A DNA stretch of 64,000 bases from Streptococcus cristatus (GCF_003943515.1 NZ_RJPT01000001.1:585670-649669); one strand, 5' to 3'. Shown: positions 19,702 through 28,494, counted from the first letter of the stretch. Numbers and translations: made by a program. Notes: generated by a model not told the origin, from the sequence alone.

Positions 19702-21060
19702 ATGCAAAAGATTTTACCAGCTGATATTTTATCTCCGATCCTAGCTTATATGCGGATTCAGGGCGACCACAAGGTGATTTTGGAAAGTATTCCGAGAGAT
19801 AGCGAGACAGCTCGCTTTTCTATTCTAGCCTATAATCCAGTCTTTGAAGTCCGCTATGAAAATGGCCAGTTAACAAAGAATGGGCAAGTAATCGAGGCAG
19901 ATCCCTTGGACTATCTGCATGAGTTGGCCGTAAAAAAAGGCCATCATTCAGACCTGCCTTTTGGCGGTGGAGCCATTGGCTTTGTCGGTTACGATATGAT
20001 TTCCCTCTATGAAGAGATTGGCCAGATTCCAGCTGATGTGATTGGAACGCCAGACATGCACTTTTTTGTCTATGAGAGTTACATGGTTTTTGACCATAAA
20101 AAAGACAAGGTCTATATCGTCGAAGATGCACTCTACAGCGACCGAAGCGAAGCAGAATTGGGTGCTAGTCTGGAGCATATCATGACTGAGCTGGCGCAGC
20201 CAGCGGCAGATGAATTTTCACCGCTGGAACTGTCCAGTTTGAATTTCCAGAACCACATCGAGCAGACTGCTTTTGAAAAAATGGTGGGAGATGTGCGCAG
20301 CTTGATTCGGCAGGGAGACATGTTCCAATGTGTACTTAGTCAGCGTTTTTCAGCAGAGTATTCTGGTAGACCGCTGGATTACTATCGCAATCTGCGCGTG
20401 ACCAACCCTTCCAACTATCTCTACTTTTATGATTTCGGGGATTATCAGATCATCGGAGCCAGCCCAGAAAGTCTGGTGTCTGTCAAGCAGGGGCAGGTCA
20501 CGACCAATCCTATTGCTGGTACTAGACCGCGTGGGAAGGATGAACGAGAAGATAAAGCCTTGGAAGAGGAGTTACTGGCTGACGAGAAGGAAGTGGCTGA
20601 GCACCGTATGTTAGTTGATTTGGGGCGTAATGATATTGGTAAAATTGCCCAGAATAACAGCGTGGAAGTCACTAAGTACATGGAAGTGGAGTATTTCCGC
20701 TATGTCATGCACCTGACCAGTGTAGTTCGTGGTCAGCTTCTGCCCCAACTGACAGCTATGGATGCGCTCAAGTCAACCTTGCCGGCTGGTACCGTCTCGG
20801 GCGCGCCTAAGATTCGAGCTATGAAACGCATTTATGAGTTGGAGCAGGAAAAACGTGGCGTTTATGCAGGGGCTATTGGCTATCTGTCTGCGACAGGCGA
20901 TATGGATGTTGCCATTGCTATCCGGACCATGGTTTTGAAAAATGGCAGAGCTTATGTTCAAGCTGGAGCGGGTATTGTTTATGACTCGATCCCTACTAAT
21001 GAATACCAAGAAACCATCAACAAGGCCAATTCAATGACCAAGATAGGAGAGATGCAATGA
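19702..21060 (+). CDS. trpE: anthranilate synthase component I
   Basis: Converts chorismate and ammonia or glutamine to anthranilate, the committed step of tryptophan synthesis. It has 452 residues with the chorismate-binding domain in the C-terminal half. GTRPRGKDEREDKALEEEL, VDLGRNDIGKIA, LPAGTVSGAPKIRAM and GAGIVYDSIPTNEYQET are diagnostic. The N-terminal domain bears the feedback site (LLES-like LESIPR). First gene of trpEGDCFBA, and it overlaps trpG by 4 bp. Confidence 0.97.
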   Translation: MQKILPADILSPILAYMRIQGDHKVILESIPRDSETARFSILAYNPVFEVRYENGQLTKNGQVIEADPLDYLHELAVKKGHHSDLPFGGGAIGFVGYDMISLYEEIGQIPADVIGTPDMHFFVYESYMVFDHKKDKVYIVEDALYSDRSEAELGASLEHIMTELAQPAADEFSPLELSSLNFQNHIEQTAFEKMVGDVRSLIRQGDMFQCVLSQRFSAEYSGRPLDYYRNLRVTNPSNYLYFYDFGDYQIIGASPESLVSVKQGQVTTNPIAGTRPRGKDEREDKALEEELLADEKEVAEHRMLVDLGRNDIGKIAQNNSVEVTKYMEVEYFRYVMHLTSVVRGQLLPQLTAMDALKSTLPAGTVSGAPKIRAMKRIYELEQEKRGVYAGAIGYLSATGDMDVAIAIRTMVLKNGRAYVQAGAGIVYDSIPTNEYQETINKANSMTKIGEMQ

Positions 21061-21620
21061 TTTTATTGATTGATAATTATGATTCTTTTACTTACAATCT
21101 AGCCCAATATATCGGCAATTTTGCAAAAGTTAAGGTCTTGCGAAATGATGATGCAGGACTTTATCAAGCGGCAGAAGAAGCAGATGCTTTGGTGCTGTCT
21201 CCGGGTCCAGGCTGGCCAGCAGATGCAGGACGGATGGAAGAGCTTATCCGCGATTTTGCTGGTAAAAAGCCGATTTTGGGAATTTGCTTGGGGCACCAAG
21301 CCATTGCAGAAGTATTTGGCGGAAAGCTAGGCTTGGCTCCCAAAGTCATGCACGGCAAGCAGAGTATTCTGCGTTTTGAAAGAAAATCTCCTATTTATCA
21401 AGGGATAGAGGATGAGCAGCCAGTTATGCGTTATCATTCGATTTTGATTGAGGAGATGCCAGAGGATTTTGAAGTGACAGCTCGGGCAGTTGATGACAAC
21501 TCGATCATGGCTATCCAGCATAAGCGCCTGCCCATTTATGGTTTTCAGTATCATCCAGAAAGTATTGGCACGCCGGATGGCTTGTCGTCCATCAAAAATT
21601 TCATCGACTTAGTCAAATAG
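21057..21620 (+). CDS. trpG: anthranilate synthase glutamine amidotransferase component
   Basis: Class I glutamine amidotransferase that feeds ammonia to TrpE. It has 187 residues. The nucleophile elbow is [11 protein letters not shown] (C79-H81 region), and the catalytic His/Glu are in FQYHPES near the C-terminus. [10 protein letters not shown] at the start is typical of TrpG/PabA. Its tight coupling to trpE supports the tryptophan rather than the folate role, although dual use with PabB is possible. Confidence 0.96.
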   Translation: MILLIDNYDSFTYNLAQYIGNFAKVKVLRNDDAGLYQAAEEADALVLSPGPGWPADAGRMEELIRDFAGKKPILGICLGHQAIAEVFGGKLGLAPKVMHGKQSILRFERKSPIYQGIEDEQPVMRYHSILIEEMPEDFEVTARAVDDNSIMAIQHKRLPIYGFQYHPESIGTPDGLSSIKNFIDLVK

Positions 21621-21630
21621 GGGAAGAATT

Positions 21631-22635
21631 ATGAAAGAAATTATTGCAAAACTAGCAGATTTTAAGGATTTAAGCAGCTCCGAAGTGTCAGATGTGCTAG
21701 AGCGCATCGTTACTAGAAGAGTAACGGAAACACAAATTGCAGCCTTTTTGCTGGCTCTTAAGATGAAAGGGGAAACAGTAGAGGAACGGACAGCCTTGGC
21801 TCAGGCCATGCGTGGGCATACTCCGCAGATTCCTACTACAATCCGCACAGCCATGGACAATTGTGGAACTGGTGGTGATAAATCATTTAGTTTTAATGTT
21901 TCTACCACAGCGGCCTTCGTATTAGCAGGTGGTGGGATCAAGATGGCTAAGCACGGCAATCGCTCCATTACCTCTAAATCAGGCTCAGCTGATGTTTTAG
22001 AAGCTTTGGGGATTAACCTAAACATGGATACAGCCAGCTTGGGTAAGGTCTTTGATCAGACGGGGATAGTCTTTCTTTTCGCTAAAAACCTTCATCCAGC
22101 TATGAAATATATCATGCCAGCTCGTCTCAGTCTAGGTGTTCCCACTATCATGAACTTGACAGGGCCGCTCATCCATCCTATGGTTTTAGAAACCCAGCTT
22201 TTGGGCACCAGTCGGCCAGATATGCTGGAGAGCACGGCAGAAGTTTTGAAAAATATGGGCCGCAAGCGTGCAGTGGTCGTGTCGGGTCCAGATGGTCTGG
22301 ACGAGGCCGGTCTTCATGGTCGTACCCAGTACGCTTTGCTAGCAGATGGGGAGATCAGCCTGCATAGCTTTCTACCGTCAGATATTGGCATGGAAGAAAT
22401 CCCTCTTGAAGCAATTCGTGGAGGTAATGCCAAAGAAAATGCAGATATTCTGGTATCTGTCCTGCAAAATCAAGCCAGCCCCTATCTGGAAATGACAGTT
22501 CTGAATGCAGGTCTAGGCTTCTTTGCTAATGGGAAAACGGAAAACATAGAAGATGGAATAGCTTTGGCTCGCCAGGTGATTGCCAGCGGCGCAGCCTATG
22601 AAAAACTCAAGCAACTACAGGAGTATCAGAAATGA
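21631..22635 (+). CDS. trpD: anthranilate phosphoribosyltransferase
   Basis: Transfers phosphoribose from PRPP to anthranilate. It has 334 residues. The PRPP motif is [17 protein letters not shown] (about residues 76-92), with [21 protein letters not shown] and the metal-binding DE pair (LDEAGLHG). It lies 10 bp after trpG with GGGGAA as ribosome site, and it overlaps trpC by 4 bp. Confidence 0.97.
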   Translation: MKEIIAKLADFKDLSSSEVSDVLERIVTRRVTETQIAAFLLALKMKGETVEERTALAQAMRGHTPQIPTTIRTAMDNCGTGGDKSFSFNVSTTAAFVLAGGGIKMAKHGNRSITSKSGSADVLEALGINLNMDTASLGKVFDQTGIVFLFAKNLHPAMKYIMPARLSLGVPTIMNLTGPLIHPMVLETQLLGTSRPDMLESTAEVLKNMGRKRAVVVSGPDGLDEAGLHGRTQYALLADGEISLHSFLPSDIGMEEIPLEAIRGGNAKENADILVSVLQNQASPYLEMTVLNAGLGFFANGKTENIEDGIALARQVIASGAAYEKLKQLQEYQK

Positions 22636-23399
22636 GTAAAGAATTTCTCCTAACCATTCTAAAGCAAAAAGAACAGGAAGTGGCGGTAATGTCTTATGAA
22701 GAGCTGCAGCCCCTGCGCTCGACCTATTCCCTTTATGAGTACCTCAAAAGCCAGTCCAAAGAGCTGCAGCTGATTGCTGAGGTTAAAAAAGCCAGTCCAA
22801 GTCTGGGAGATATTAATCTCGGTGTGGATATTGTGGAGCAGGCTCGCACCTGTGAACGATGTGGTGCAGCCATGATTTCGGTCCTGACAGATGAGATTTT
22901 CTTCAAAGGACATCTGGATTACCTGAGAGAGATTTCAAGTCAAGTGACCATTCCAACCCTCAATAAGGACTTTATTATTGATGAAAAGCAGATTGTTCGC
23001 GCCCGCAATGCTGGAGCGACAGTTATTCTTCTGATTGTGGCTGCCTTTTCTGAGAAGCGGCTGCAAGAACTCTATGATTTTGCGACAGGTTTAGGCTTGG
23101 AAGTTCTGGTCGAAACCCATAATCTGGCGGAGCTGGAAATTGCCCATAGAATAGGAGCACAGATAATCGGTGTTAATAATCGCAATCTAGTTACTTTTGA
23201 GACAGATATCAATACCAGTCTCCAGCTGTCTGCCCATTTCAAAGATGACAGAGTTTACGTATCTGAGTCCGCTATTTTCAGCAAGGAAGATGCTGAGCTA
23301 GTAGCTCCTTATTTCCATGCGGTTTTAGTCGGAACAGCCCTGATGCAGGCTGAGAATGTGGCAGAAAAAATCAAGGAGCTGAAAATTGACAAAGGTTAA
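22632..23399 (+). CDS. trpC: indole-3-glycerol phosphate synthase
   Basis: Closes the indole ring from carboxyphenylaminodeoxyribulose phosphate, with loss of CO2. It is a TIM barrel of 255 residues, not fused to Trp[14 protein letters not shown] (catalytic Lys), [28 protein letters not shown] and [13 protein letters not shown] are the family motifs. It overlaps trpF by 14 bp. Confidence 0.97.
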   Translation: MSKEFLLTILKQKEQEVAVMSYEELQPLRSTYSLYEYLKSQSKELQLIAEVKKASPSLGDINLGVDIVEQARTCERCGAAMISVLTDEIFFKGHLDYLREISSQVTIPTLNKDFIIDEKQIVRARNAGATVILLIVAAFSEKRLQELYDFATGLGLEVLVETHNLAELEIAHRIGAQIIGVNNRNLVTFETDINTSLQLSAHFKDDRVYVSESAIFSKEDAELVAPYFHAVLVGTALMQAENVAEKIKELKIDKG

Positions 23400-23973
23400 G
23401 ATTTGCGGCTTATCAACTGCCAGCGCTGTGGAAACGGCATGTCAGGCTGGTGCAGATTACATTGGCTTTGTCTTTGCTGAGAGCCGTCGGAGGGTTGGCT
23501 TGGAGCAAGCTCAGAAGCTAGCTGCCTTGGTGCCGCCTGCTGTCCGAAAGGTAGGAGTTTTCGTTTCTCCGAGCTTGGCAGAGCTGCAGGAAGCTATTTC
23601 AGTGGCAAATCTAGATTTGGTGCAGATTCATGGCGATTTTAATGAAGATCTTCTGACTGAGATCGGCCGGCCGGTTATTCGAGCTTATCAGGTTAAGGGA
23701 GCGTTAAAAGATATCAGCCAAGAAGCGGACTACCTGCTCTTTGATGCACCTCTTGCTGGTAGTGGCCAGACCTTTGACTGGCAAGCTTTTGATAAAGATC
23801 AAATCCATCAGCCCTTCTTTATCGCCGGTGGTTTGAATGTAGAAAATGTCCGAGAAGCTATTCAGCATTTTGCCCCTTACGCAGTTGATGTCTCCAGCGG
23901 GGTCGAGACTGACGGCCAGAAGGACTTAGAAAAGATAACAGAATTTATAGAAAGAGTGAAATATGGCATATAA
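23386..23973 (+). CDS. trpF: phosphoribosylanthranilate isomerase (TTG start)
   Basis: Amadori rearrangement of phosphoribosylanthranilate on a TIM barrel of 195 residues. KICGLS carries the catalytic cysteine near residue 6, and the general-acid Asp lies in the segment ending [16 protein letters not shown]. The start codon is TTG at 23386, supported by AAGGAG exactly 7 bp upstream inside trpC and by the absence of an ATG near the N-terminal motif. The unusual start may lower its level relative to neighbours. It overlaps trpB by 11 bp. Confidence 0.95.
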   Translation: MTKVKICGLSTASAVETACQAGADYIGFVFAESRRRVGLEQAQKLAALVPPAVRKVGVFVSPSLAELQEAISVANLDLVQIHGDFNEDLLTEIGRPVIRAYQVKGALKDISQEADYLLFDAPLAGSGQTFDWQAFDKDQIHQPFFIAGGLNVENVREAIQHFAPYAVDVSSGVETDGQKDLEKITEFIERVKYGI

Positions 23974-25186
23974 TCAACCCAATCAAGAAGGATTTTATGG
24001 TGAGTTTGGCGGACGCTTTGTTCCAGAAACGCTGATGACAGCAGTTTTGGAGCTAGACAAAGCCTATCGTGAGAGTAAAAAAGACCCAGCCTTTCAGGCA
24101 GAGCTGGATGAGTTGCTGAAGCAGTATGTAGGGCGTGAGAATCCTCTCTATTTTGCTAAAAATCTGACAGCCTATGCTGGCGGTGCTAAGATTTATCTAA
24201 AGCGGGAAGACCTCAACCATACCGGTGCCCATAAAATCAATAATGCCCTAGGCCAGGTCCTGCTAGCTAAGAGAATGGGCAAGAAGAAAATTATTGCGGA
24301 GACTGGTGCGGGCCAGCACGGAGTAGCCACCGCCACAGCTGCAGCCCTTTTCAACATGGACTGCACTATCTATATGGGTGAAGAAGATGTCAAGCGCCAA
24401 GCCCTTAATGTCTTTCGGATGGAGCTTCTGGGAGCCAAGGTAGAGTCAGTAACCGATGGTTCTCGAGTCCTCAAGGATGCAGTCAATGCTGCCTTGCGAG
24501 CTTGGGTGGCTCAGGTCGATGATACTCACTATATTATGGGCTCAGCCTTAGGTCCCCATCCTTTCCCAGAGATTGTCCGCGATTATCAGAGTGTGATTGG
24601 GCGTGAGGCCAAGCGGCAGTTTGCTGAGCAAAATGCAGGTTCCTTGCCAGATGCTTTAGTGGCCTGCGTTGGCGGTGGATCCAATGCTATTGGACTCTTT
24701 TATCCCTTCGTTGACGATAGCTCAGTGGCTATGTATGGAACAGAAGCGGCTGGGCGAGGCGTGGATACAGATGAACATGCTGCTACCTTAACCAAGGGCC
24801 GCCCGGGGGTTTTACACGGTGCCTTGATGGATGTCTTGCAGGATGAGCAGGGGCAGATTCTTGAAGCTTTCTCTATCTCTGCCGGGCTGGACTATCCGGG
24901 CATCGGTCCTGAACATTCTCATTTTAATGCTATCAAACGTGCCACTTATGTCCCAGTCACGGATGAAGAAGCTTTGGAAGCCTTCCAGCTCCTGTCTCGT
25001 ATTGAAGGGATTATCCCTGCTCTAGAGTCTAGTCATGCTATTGCTTACGCAGTTAAGCTGGCTAAGGAGTTGGGGCCAGATAAATCAATGATTGTCTGCC
25101 TATCCGGCCGTGGTGACAAGGATGTCGTTCAGGTAAAGGAACGCTTGGAAAAAGAAGCGGCTCAAAAAGGAGGTGCCCATGACTAA
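23963..25186 (+). CDS. trpB: tryptophan synthase beta chain
   Basis: Canonical TrpB1-type subunit of 407 residues. It has PLP lysine K91 in [10 protein letters not shown], the [10 protein letters not shown] loop, [16 protein letters not shown], and SGRGDKD near the end. It pairs with the TrpA encoded next door and receives indole through the intersubunit tunnel. It differs from the paralogue at 18118-19299 at several otherwise conserved sites, where this copy carries the usual residues. It overlaps trpA by 8 bp. Confidence 0.98.
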   Translation: MAYNQPNQEGFYGEFGGRFVPETLMTAVLELDKAYRESKKDPAFQAELDELLKQYVGRENPLYFAKNLTAYAGGAKIYLKREDLNHTGAHKINNALGQVLLAKRMGKKKIIAETGAGQHGVATATAAALFNMDCTIYMGEEDVKRQALNVFRMELLGAKVESVTDGSRVLKDAVNAALRAWVAQVDDTHYIMGSALGPHPFPEIVRDYQSVIGREAKRQFAEQNAGSLPDALVACVGGGSNAIGLFYPFVDDSSVAMYGTEAAGRGVDTDEHAATLTKGRPGVLHGALMDVLQDEQGQILEAFSISAGLDYPGIGPEHSHFNAIKRATYVPVTDEEALEAFQLLSRIEGIIPALESSHAIAYAVKLAKELGPDKSMIVCLSGRGDKDVVQVKERLEKEAAQKGGAHD

Positions 25187-25958
25187 AACACTCACTCAGC
25201 ATTTAGAAGCCATCAAAAAAGCAGGTAAGGGAATTTTCCTTCCTTATATCATGGCTGGTGATCATGAGAATGGTTTGGCAGGATTACCAGAAACCATCTC
25301 ATTTTTGGAAAACTTGGGCGTGTCAGCCATTGAAATCGGTCTGCCATTTTCAGATCCTGTTGCAGATGGGCCAGTTATTGAAGAAGCCGGCCTGAGAAGT
25401 CTAGGCCACCATACTTCGGCCAAGTCTTTAGTGGCAAGCTTGAAGAAGTTGGACACTCAGCTACCTCTCATCATCATGACCTACTTCAATCCTATTTTCC
25501 AATACGGTCTCAAAGATTTCGTCAAGGATTTGGCTAGGACACCGGTTAAAGGATTGATTATTCCGGATCTGCCCTACGAGCACAGGAACTTTATCTTGCC
25601 TTTATTGGAAGATTCAGATATTGCTCTTATTCCTTTAGTGAGTTTGACGACTGGCCTAGAACGTCAGCAGGAGCTGATTAAGGATGCAGAAGGGTTTATT
25701 TACGCTGTAGCCATCAACGGTGTGACGGGTAAGAGCGGAAGCTACCGAAATGATTTGGACCAGCACTTGAGCAAGCTTCGTGATATTGCAGAGATTCCAG
25801 TGCTGACGGGCTTTGGCGTTTCAACTTTAGAGGATGTTGACCGCTTCAATCAAGTCTCAGATGGAGTCATTGTCGGATCCAAGATTGTCAAAGCTCTTCA
25901 TGAAAAGGACGCCAGCATAGCATCCTTTATCCAAGAAGCAGCAGCTTATAAGAAATAA
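25179..25958 (+). CDS. trpA: tryptophan synthase alpha chain
   Basis: Cleaves indole-3-glycerol phosphate to indole and glyceraldehyde 3-phosphate. It has 259 residues. The catalytic glutamate lies in [18 protein letters not shown], and the catalytic aspartate in LIIPDLPYE. The ATG at 25179 follows AAGGAGG by 5-6 bp; a GTG at 25173 lies within that ribosome site and is rejected. Its last 32 bp overlap the 3' end of the convergent prepilin-peptidase gene. Confidence 0.97.
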   Translation: MTKTLTQHLEAIKKAGKGIFLPYIMAGDHENGLAGLPETISFLENLGVSAIEIGLPFSDPVADGPVIEEAGLRSLGHHTSAKSLVASLKKLDTQLPLIIMTYFNPIFQYGLKDFVKDLARTPVKGLIIPDLPYEHRNFILPLLEDSDIALIPLVSLTTGLERQQELIKDAEGFIYAVAINGVTGKSGSYRNDLDQHLSKLRDIAEIPVLTGFGVSTLEDVDRFNQVSDGVIVGSKIVKALHEKDASIASFIQEAAAYKK

Positions 25959-26589
25959 GAACCACCACACCAAACATAAGACAGGGTACAAATGCTAGCC
26001 TGTCTTTTTGCTTTTTAAAGCAGAAACAGGCGAGGCCAGAGAAGCAAGCAATTTGGATGAGAATGAGAATTTCTGTCAGGCTGAAAATGGCTGAGCAGGA
26101 AGCAAGAAAGAGAAAATCTCCAGCTCCGATGCGAAGATTAAAAAAGAAGGCTAGGAGTCCTAGGACCAAAAAGAAAATCATGAGCGGATTGATACCTGCT
26201 GTAGCCATCAGCAAGAACTGAAAAATCAGCCAGATTAGAAGAGGGTATTCTTGCTCACGCTGATCGTAGATAGCTAGGGTCAAGCCCATAGTTAGCAGTA
26301 AGAGCTGGGCTAGTGAAAGATAGCCTAAGCTCCAGCTTAGAAAAAGTAGACCCAGCACTAACTCAAAAACAGCATACCAGACAGACAGCTGGATCTTGCA
26401 GAAACGGCAACGGAAGCCATTCAGCAACTGAGACAGGATTGGGACCAAATCCCGTGCTTTGAGTATCTGCTTACAGTTATCACAGTGACTGCTTGGAGAG
26501 ATGATGGACTGGTTAGGGAAGCGGTCAATGACTAAGCCGAGAAAAGAGGCTAGAACCGTTCCGACTAGAAAAAAGTATAGATGAATCAT
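25927..26589 (-). CDS. pilD: prepilin peptidase (type IV pilin-like, competence)
   Basis: Bifunctional A24 aspartic peptidase/methylase that processes ComG pseudopilins for the DNA-uptake pilus; called CilC or PilD in streptococci. It has 220 residues. The cytoplasmic zinc-type CxxC pairs are CDNC (near residue 36) and CRFC (near 61). Peptidase aspartates lie in [10 protein letters not shown] and in GAGD near 157. About seven hydrophobic segments are present. Upstream is a combox rather than a sigma-A promoter, fitting late-competence control by SigX. There is no Shine-Dalgarno. The 3' end overlaps trpA by 32 bp. Confidence 0.93.
   Translation of the reverse strand: MIHLYFFLVGTVLASFLGLVIDRFPNQSIISPSSHCDNCKQILKARDLVPILSQLLNGFRCRFCKIQLSVWYAVFELVLGLLFLSWSLGYLSLAQLLLLTMGLTLAIYDQREQEYPLLIWLIFQFLLMATAGINPLMIFFLVLGLLAFFFNLRIGAGDFLFLASCSAIFSLTEILILIQIACFSGLACFCFKKQKDRLAFVPCLMFGVVVLISYKLLLLG
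25978..26009 (+). terminator. trp operon terminator inside convergent pilD
   Basis: AAGACAGG (25978-25985) pairs with CCTGTCTT (25999-26006), followed by TTTTTG. It lies 20 bp after the trpA stop but within the antisense of pilD coding sequence, so this stretch serves both as terminator and as pilD codons. Confidence 0.8.
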
Positions 26590-26596
26590 ACTTATT

Positions 26597-26604
26597 TATT
26601 CGTG
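26597..26604 (-). promoter_or_regulatory. combox (SigX/ComX-type promoter) of pilD
   Basis: On the minus strand CACGAATA matches the late-competence combox TACGAATA at 7 of 8 bases, with a T-run about 12 bp upstream as in known comboxes. Only seven bases separate it from the pilD ATG, and none resemble a Shine-Dalgarno. Confidence 0.7.
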
Positions 26605-26670
26605 ATTTTGAGTAGAAAAATCTGAAATTTTACAACTTTTCTAATAAAGTAAAATTTTGAGTTTTAATAC

Positions 26671-26699
26671 TTGACTTTCTTAATTAGAAGCATTATAAT
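26671..26699 (+). promoter_or_regulatory. sigma-A promoter of dpr
   Basis: TTGACT (26671-26676), a 17-bp spacer and TATAAT (26694-26699). The sequence around the -10 (TTATAATTA at 26693-26701) resembles half of a PerR box, but no full TTATAATxATTATAA is present, so PerR control is only a guess. Confidence 0.85.
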
Positions 26700-26754
26700 T
26701 AAAACATAATCAATAAAGATTAGAATGATTACAAATAAAAAGAGAGGTATCATT

Positions 26755-27270
26755 ATGACTCAAGTAAAACATGGCGCTGCAGCAGATGTAGCAACTTTCA
26801 CTAACCAAAATTCTTTACCAAAAACAAAAGCAGTTCTTAACCAAGTAGTTTCAGATCTTTATACAGCTCGTATCGCTCTTCACCAAGTTCACTGGTATAT
26901 GCGTGGTGCAGGCTTCATGGTATGGCATCCAAAAATGGACGAATACATGGATACAATTGATGAAACCTTGGATGAAGTCAGCGAACGCTTGATTACTCTG
27001 GGTGGCAAGCCTTATTCAACTCTGACAGAGTTTATTCAACACAGCAAAATTGAAGAAAAAGCTGGCGAATTTAGCAAGAATGTTGAAGAAAGCTTGGAGC
27101 GCGTGATTGAAATTTTCCGTTATCTGACAGATCTTTATCAAGAAGCTATGGATGTGACGGATGAAGAAGGCGATGATGTAACCAATGATATCTTCGTTGG
27201 TGCTAAGGCAGACCTTGAAAAGACGATCTGGATGTTGACAGCTGAGCTTGGTCAAGCACCAGGTTTGTAA
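26755..27270 (+). CDS. dpr: Dps-like peroxide resistance ferritin
   Basis: Dodecameric iron-storage mini-ferritin that protects catalase-negative streptococci from hydrogen peroxide by sequestering iron. It has 171 residues. The intersubunit ferroxidase site is visible as H46, H58, D62, D73 and E77 in the region HQVHWYMRG to LDEVSERL. The ATG at 26755 follows AGAGAGG by 7 bp; an upstream ATG at 26725 adds ten residues and lacks a ribosome site. Codon use is that of a strongly expressed gene. Confidence 0.95.
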   Translation: MTQVKHGAAADVATFTNQNSLPKTKAVLNQVVSDLYTARIALHQVHWYMRGAGFMVWHPKMDEYMDTIDETLDEVSERLITLGGKPYSTLTEFIQHSKIEEKAGEFSKNVEESLERVIEIFRYLTDLYQEAMDVTDEEGDDVTNDIFVGAKADLEKTIWMLTAELGQAPGL

Positions 27271-27282
27271 AATGATGTTTAA

Positions 27283-27459
27283 AGAGGCTGTGACAAAAGT
27301 CCTAGCCTCTCAATTGTCATTGGATTTTTGAGCAAGACGCAGTGGTTGAGTGGGCTCTACTACGCTGATTTCATCAGCTTTTACAGCCCTACTCAACTGT
27401 GCGGAGGTAGGACGACGAAATCGAATTCTAACGAATGACCGATTTCTGTCCCACTCTCT
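27283..27459 (+). repeat. structured intergenic repeat-like element
   Basis: This non-coding stretch after dpr has nested inverted repeats. AGAGGCT/AGCCTCT lies at 27283-27289 and 27304-27310. A long hairpin pairs GTTGAGTGGGCT (27345-27356) with AGCCCTACTCAAC (27385-27397). Inside it, GCTGAT/ATCAGC (27364-27369/27373-27378) closes a three-base loop. No credible ORF is present. It resembles an intergenic sequence I recall as recurrent in streptococcal genomes, but no second copy exists in this window and I could not search. Confidence 0.5.
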
Positions 27460-27466
27460 GTTTTTT

Positions 27467-27499
27467 CTTAAGGATTGTTTAAGCTTCTTACCTTATACT
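27467..27499 (+). promoter_or_regulatory. CiaR-type operator and promoter of csRNA
   Basis: CTTAAG (27467-27472), 5 bp, TTTAAG (27478-27483), then exactly 10 bp to TATACT (27494-27499). This is the arrangement of CiaR-activated promoters, with NTTAAG-N5-TTTAAG in place of a -35. Confidence 0.85.
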
Positions 27500-27505
27500 A
27501 AGATT

Positions 27506-27607
27506 ATCAAATGAAGACCTCCTAACTTTGTTTGATAGAACTCCTAAACTTTTCTTTTTCATAATAATCTCCCGAAAAGGCAGTCTTCGTGGCTGTCTTT
27601 TCTGTTT
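27506..27607 (+). ncRNA. CiaR-dependent small RNA (csRNA), copy 1
   Basis: A transcript of about 100 nt is predicted from near 27506. The 5' end forms a hairpin (ATCAAA ... TTTGAT) whose loop carries GACCTCCTAACTT, able to pair with Shine-Dalgarno sequences. A terminator follows (GGCAG ... CTGTC, then T-rich). The first 30 bases match the element at 55133 almost exactly, and both have the same CiaR promoter. csRNAs in streptococci repress translation of competence and transport genes by pairing over ribosome sites; the targets here are not known. Confidence 0.85.
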
Positions 27608-27614
27608 TGCCATC

Positions 27615-27643
27615 TTGAAAACTTTGCTAAAATCTGATAAAAT
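27615..27643 (+). promoter_or_regulatory. promoter abutting yqgQ start
   Basis: TTGAAA (27615-27620), a 17-bp spacer, TAAAAT (27638-27643) with TG one base before it. The start of transcription would be about 27650-27651, at the yqgQ ATG (27651). The seven bases between (ATAGCTC) hold no Shine-Dalgarno, implying leaderless mRNA. Confidence 0.75.
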
Positions 27644-27650
27644 ATAGCTC

Positions 27651-27869
27651 ATGAAAACACTCTATGATGTGCAGCAATTTCTTAAAAATTTCGGGATCAT
27701 TATCTATATGGGCAAGCGTCTTTATGATATTGAGATGATGAAAATTGAGCTGGAGCGGATTTACGATGCTGGCCTGATGGATAAGCTTGATTATCTAGAG
27801 GCTGAGGCTGTCCTGCGCAGAGAACATCAAGTAGAGTTAAAGTATTTAGAAGATAAAGGGAGAAACTAG
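27651..27869 (+). CDS. yqgQ: YqgQ family (DUF910) protein
   Basis: A 72-residue helical protein beginning MKTLYDVQQFLKNFG, which matches the YqgQ family N-terminus, so the start at 27651 is firm although no ribosome site precedes it. The family forms a small three-helix bundle proposed to bind single-stranded nucleic acid; function is unknown. It is followed after 1 bp by a rhodanese-like gene, an arrangement also seen in other Firmicutes. Confidence 0.9.
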   Translation: MKTLYDVQQFLKNFGIIIYMGKRLYDIEMMKIELERIYDAGLMDKLDYLEAEAVLRREHQVELKYLEDKGRN

Positions 27870-27870
27870 A

Positions 27871-28251
27871 ATGGGAATTTGGACTTTATGGGCAATCTTG
27901 CTGGGAATGTTGGCTTGGATGGGTTTCAATTATTTCCGTATTCGTCGTGCAGCTAAGGTGGTAGATAATAGTGAGTTTGAAGCTTTGATTCGACAAGGGC
28001 AATTGATTGACTTGCGTGATCCATCGGATTTCCATCGCAAGCATATCTTTGGGGCGCGCAATATTCCGTCTCAACAGCTCAAGTCTAGTATCAATGCACT
28101 TCGCAAAGACAAACCAGTTCTTCTTTATGAAAATAGCCGTGGGCAACGTGTGACCAATGCGGCAATCTACTTGAAAAAGCAAGGTTTTAATGATATTTAT
28201 ATCCTGTCTTACGGCCTCGATTCTTGGAGTGGTAAGGTTAAGACGAGCTGA
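27871..28251 (+). CDS. membrane-anchored rhodanese-like protein lacking the active-site cysteine
   Basis: A 126-residue protein: one N-terminal transmembrane helix (about 4-23), then a rhodanese domain with LIDLRDPSDFHRKHIFGARNI and a C-terminal SWSG. In related YqhL-type proteins the catalytic loop reads LYCQNSxR; here it is LYENSRGQR, with glutamate (E87) in place of cysteine. Sulfurtransferase activity is therefore unlikely, and a binding or regulatory role is inferred. Cotranscribed with yqgQ; GGGAG precedes the ATG. Confidence 0.88.
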   Translation: MGIWTLWAILLGMLAWMGFNYFRIRRAAKVVDNSEFEALIRQGQLIDLRDPSDFHRKHIFGARNIPSQQLKSSINALRKDKPVLLYENSRGQRVTNAAIYLKKQGFNDIYILSYGLDSWSGKVKTS

Positions 28252-28281
28252 TTCTTTGTAGAAATATATACAAAGCTAACT

Positions 28282-28458
28282 ACTTATAATTTAATTGGCC
28301 TTGTTTTAGATATTATCGGTCTGGTTTTGAGCAATTCTCATTAAAAAGAAACTCAATTAGATTATAAAACAGAAAGAATTCTGAATATCGTCGGTATTGT
28401 CATTTCTGTCATCAACTGGATTGCAGGAATTCTTCTGACTATGAATGGATTTATGTAG
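28282..28458 (+). pseudogene. decayed small membrane protein gene
   Basis: One frame reads two hydrophobic stretches, NLIGLVLDIIGLVLSNSH and then RILNIVGIVISVINWIAGIL, interrupted by an in-frame TAA at 28342-28344 and ending at the TAG 28456-28458. There is no start codon or ribosome site, and the 5' part is absent. The pattern (two hydrophobic hairpins around a short polar linker) resembles small DUF4190-like membrane proteins. It is likely the 3' remnant of such a gene carrying a nonsense mutation. Confidence 0.6.
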
Positions 28459-28468
28459 TAAATAAGAG

Positions 28469-28494
28469 AAAGGCTTGAATAAGCCTTTTTCTTT
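28469..28494. terminator. bidirectional terminator between rhodanese region and rsuA
   Basis: AAAGGCTT (28469-28476), loop GAAT, AAGCCTTT (28481-28488), with T-rich sequence on the plus strand; the minus strand has CTTATTTAC after the stem. It serves the plus-strand operon and perhaps rsuA. Confidence 0.75.

Noticed and set aside
26693..26707. PerR box at dpr
   Set aside because: Only half of the palindrome TTATAATxATTATAA is present; the rest diverges.
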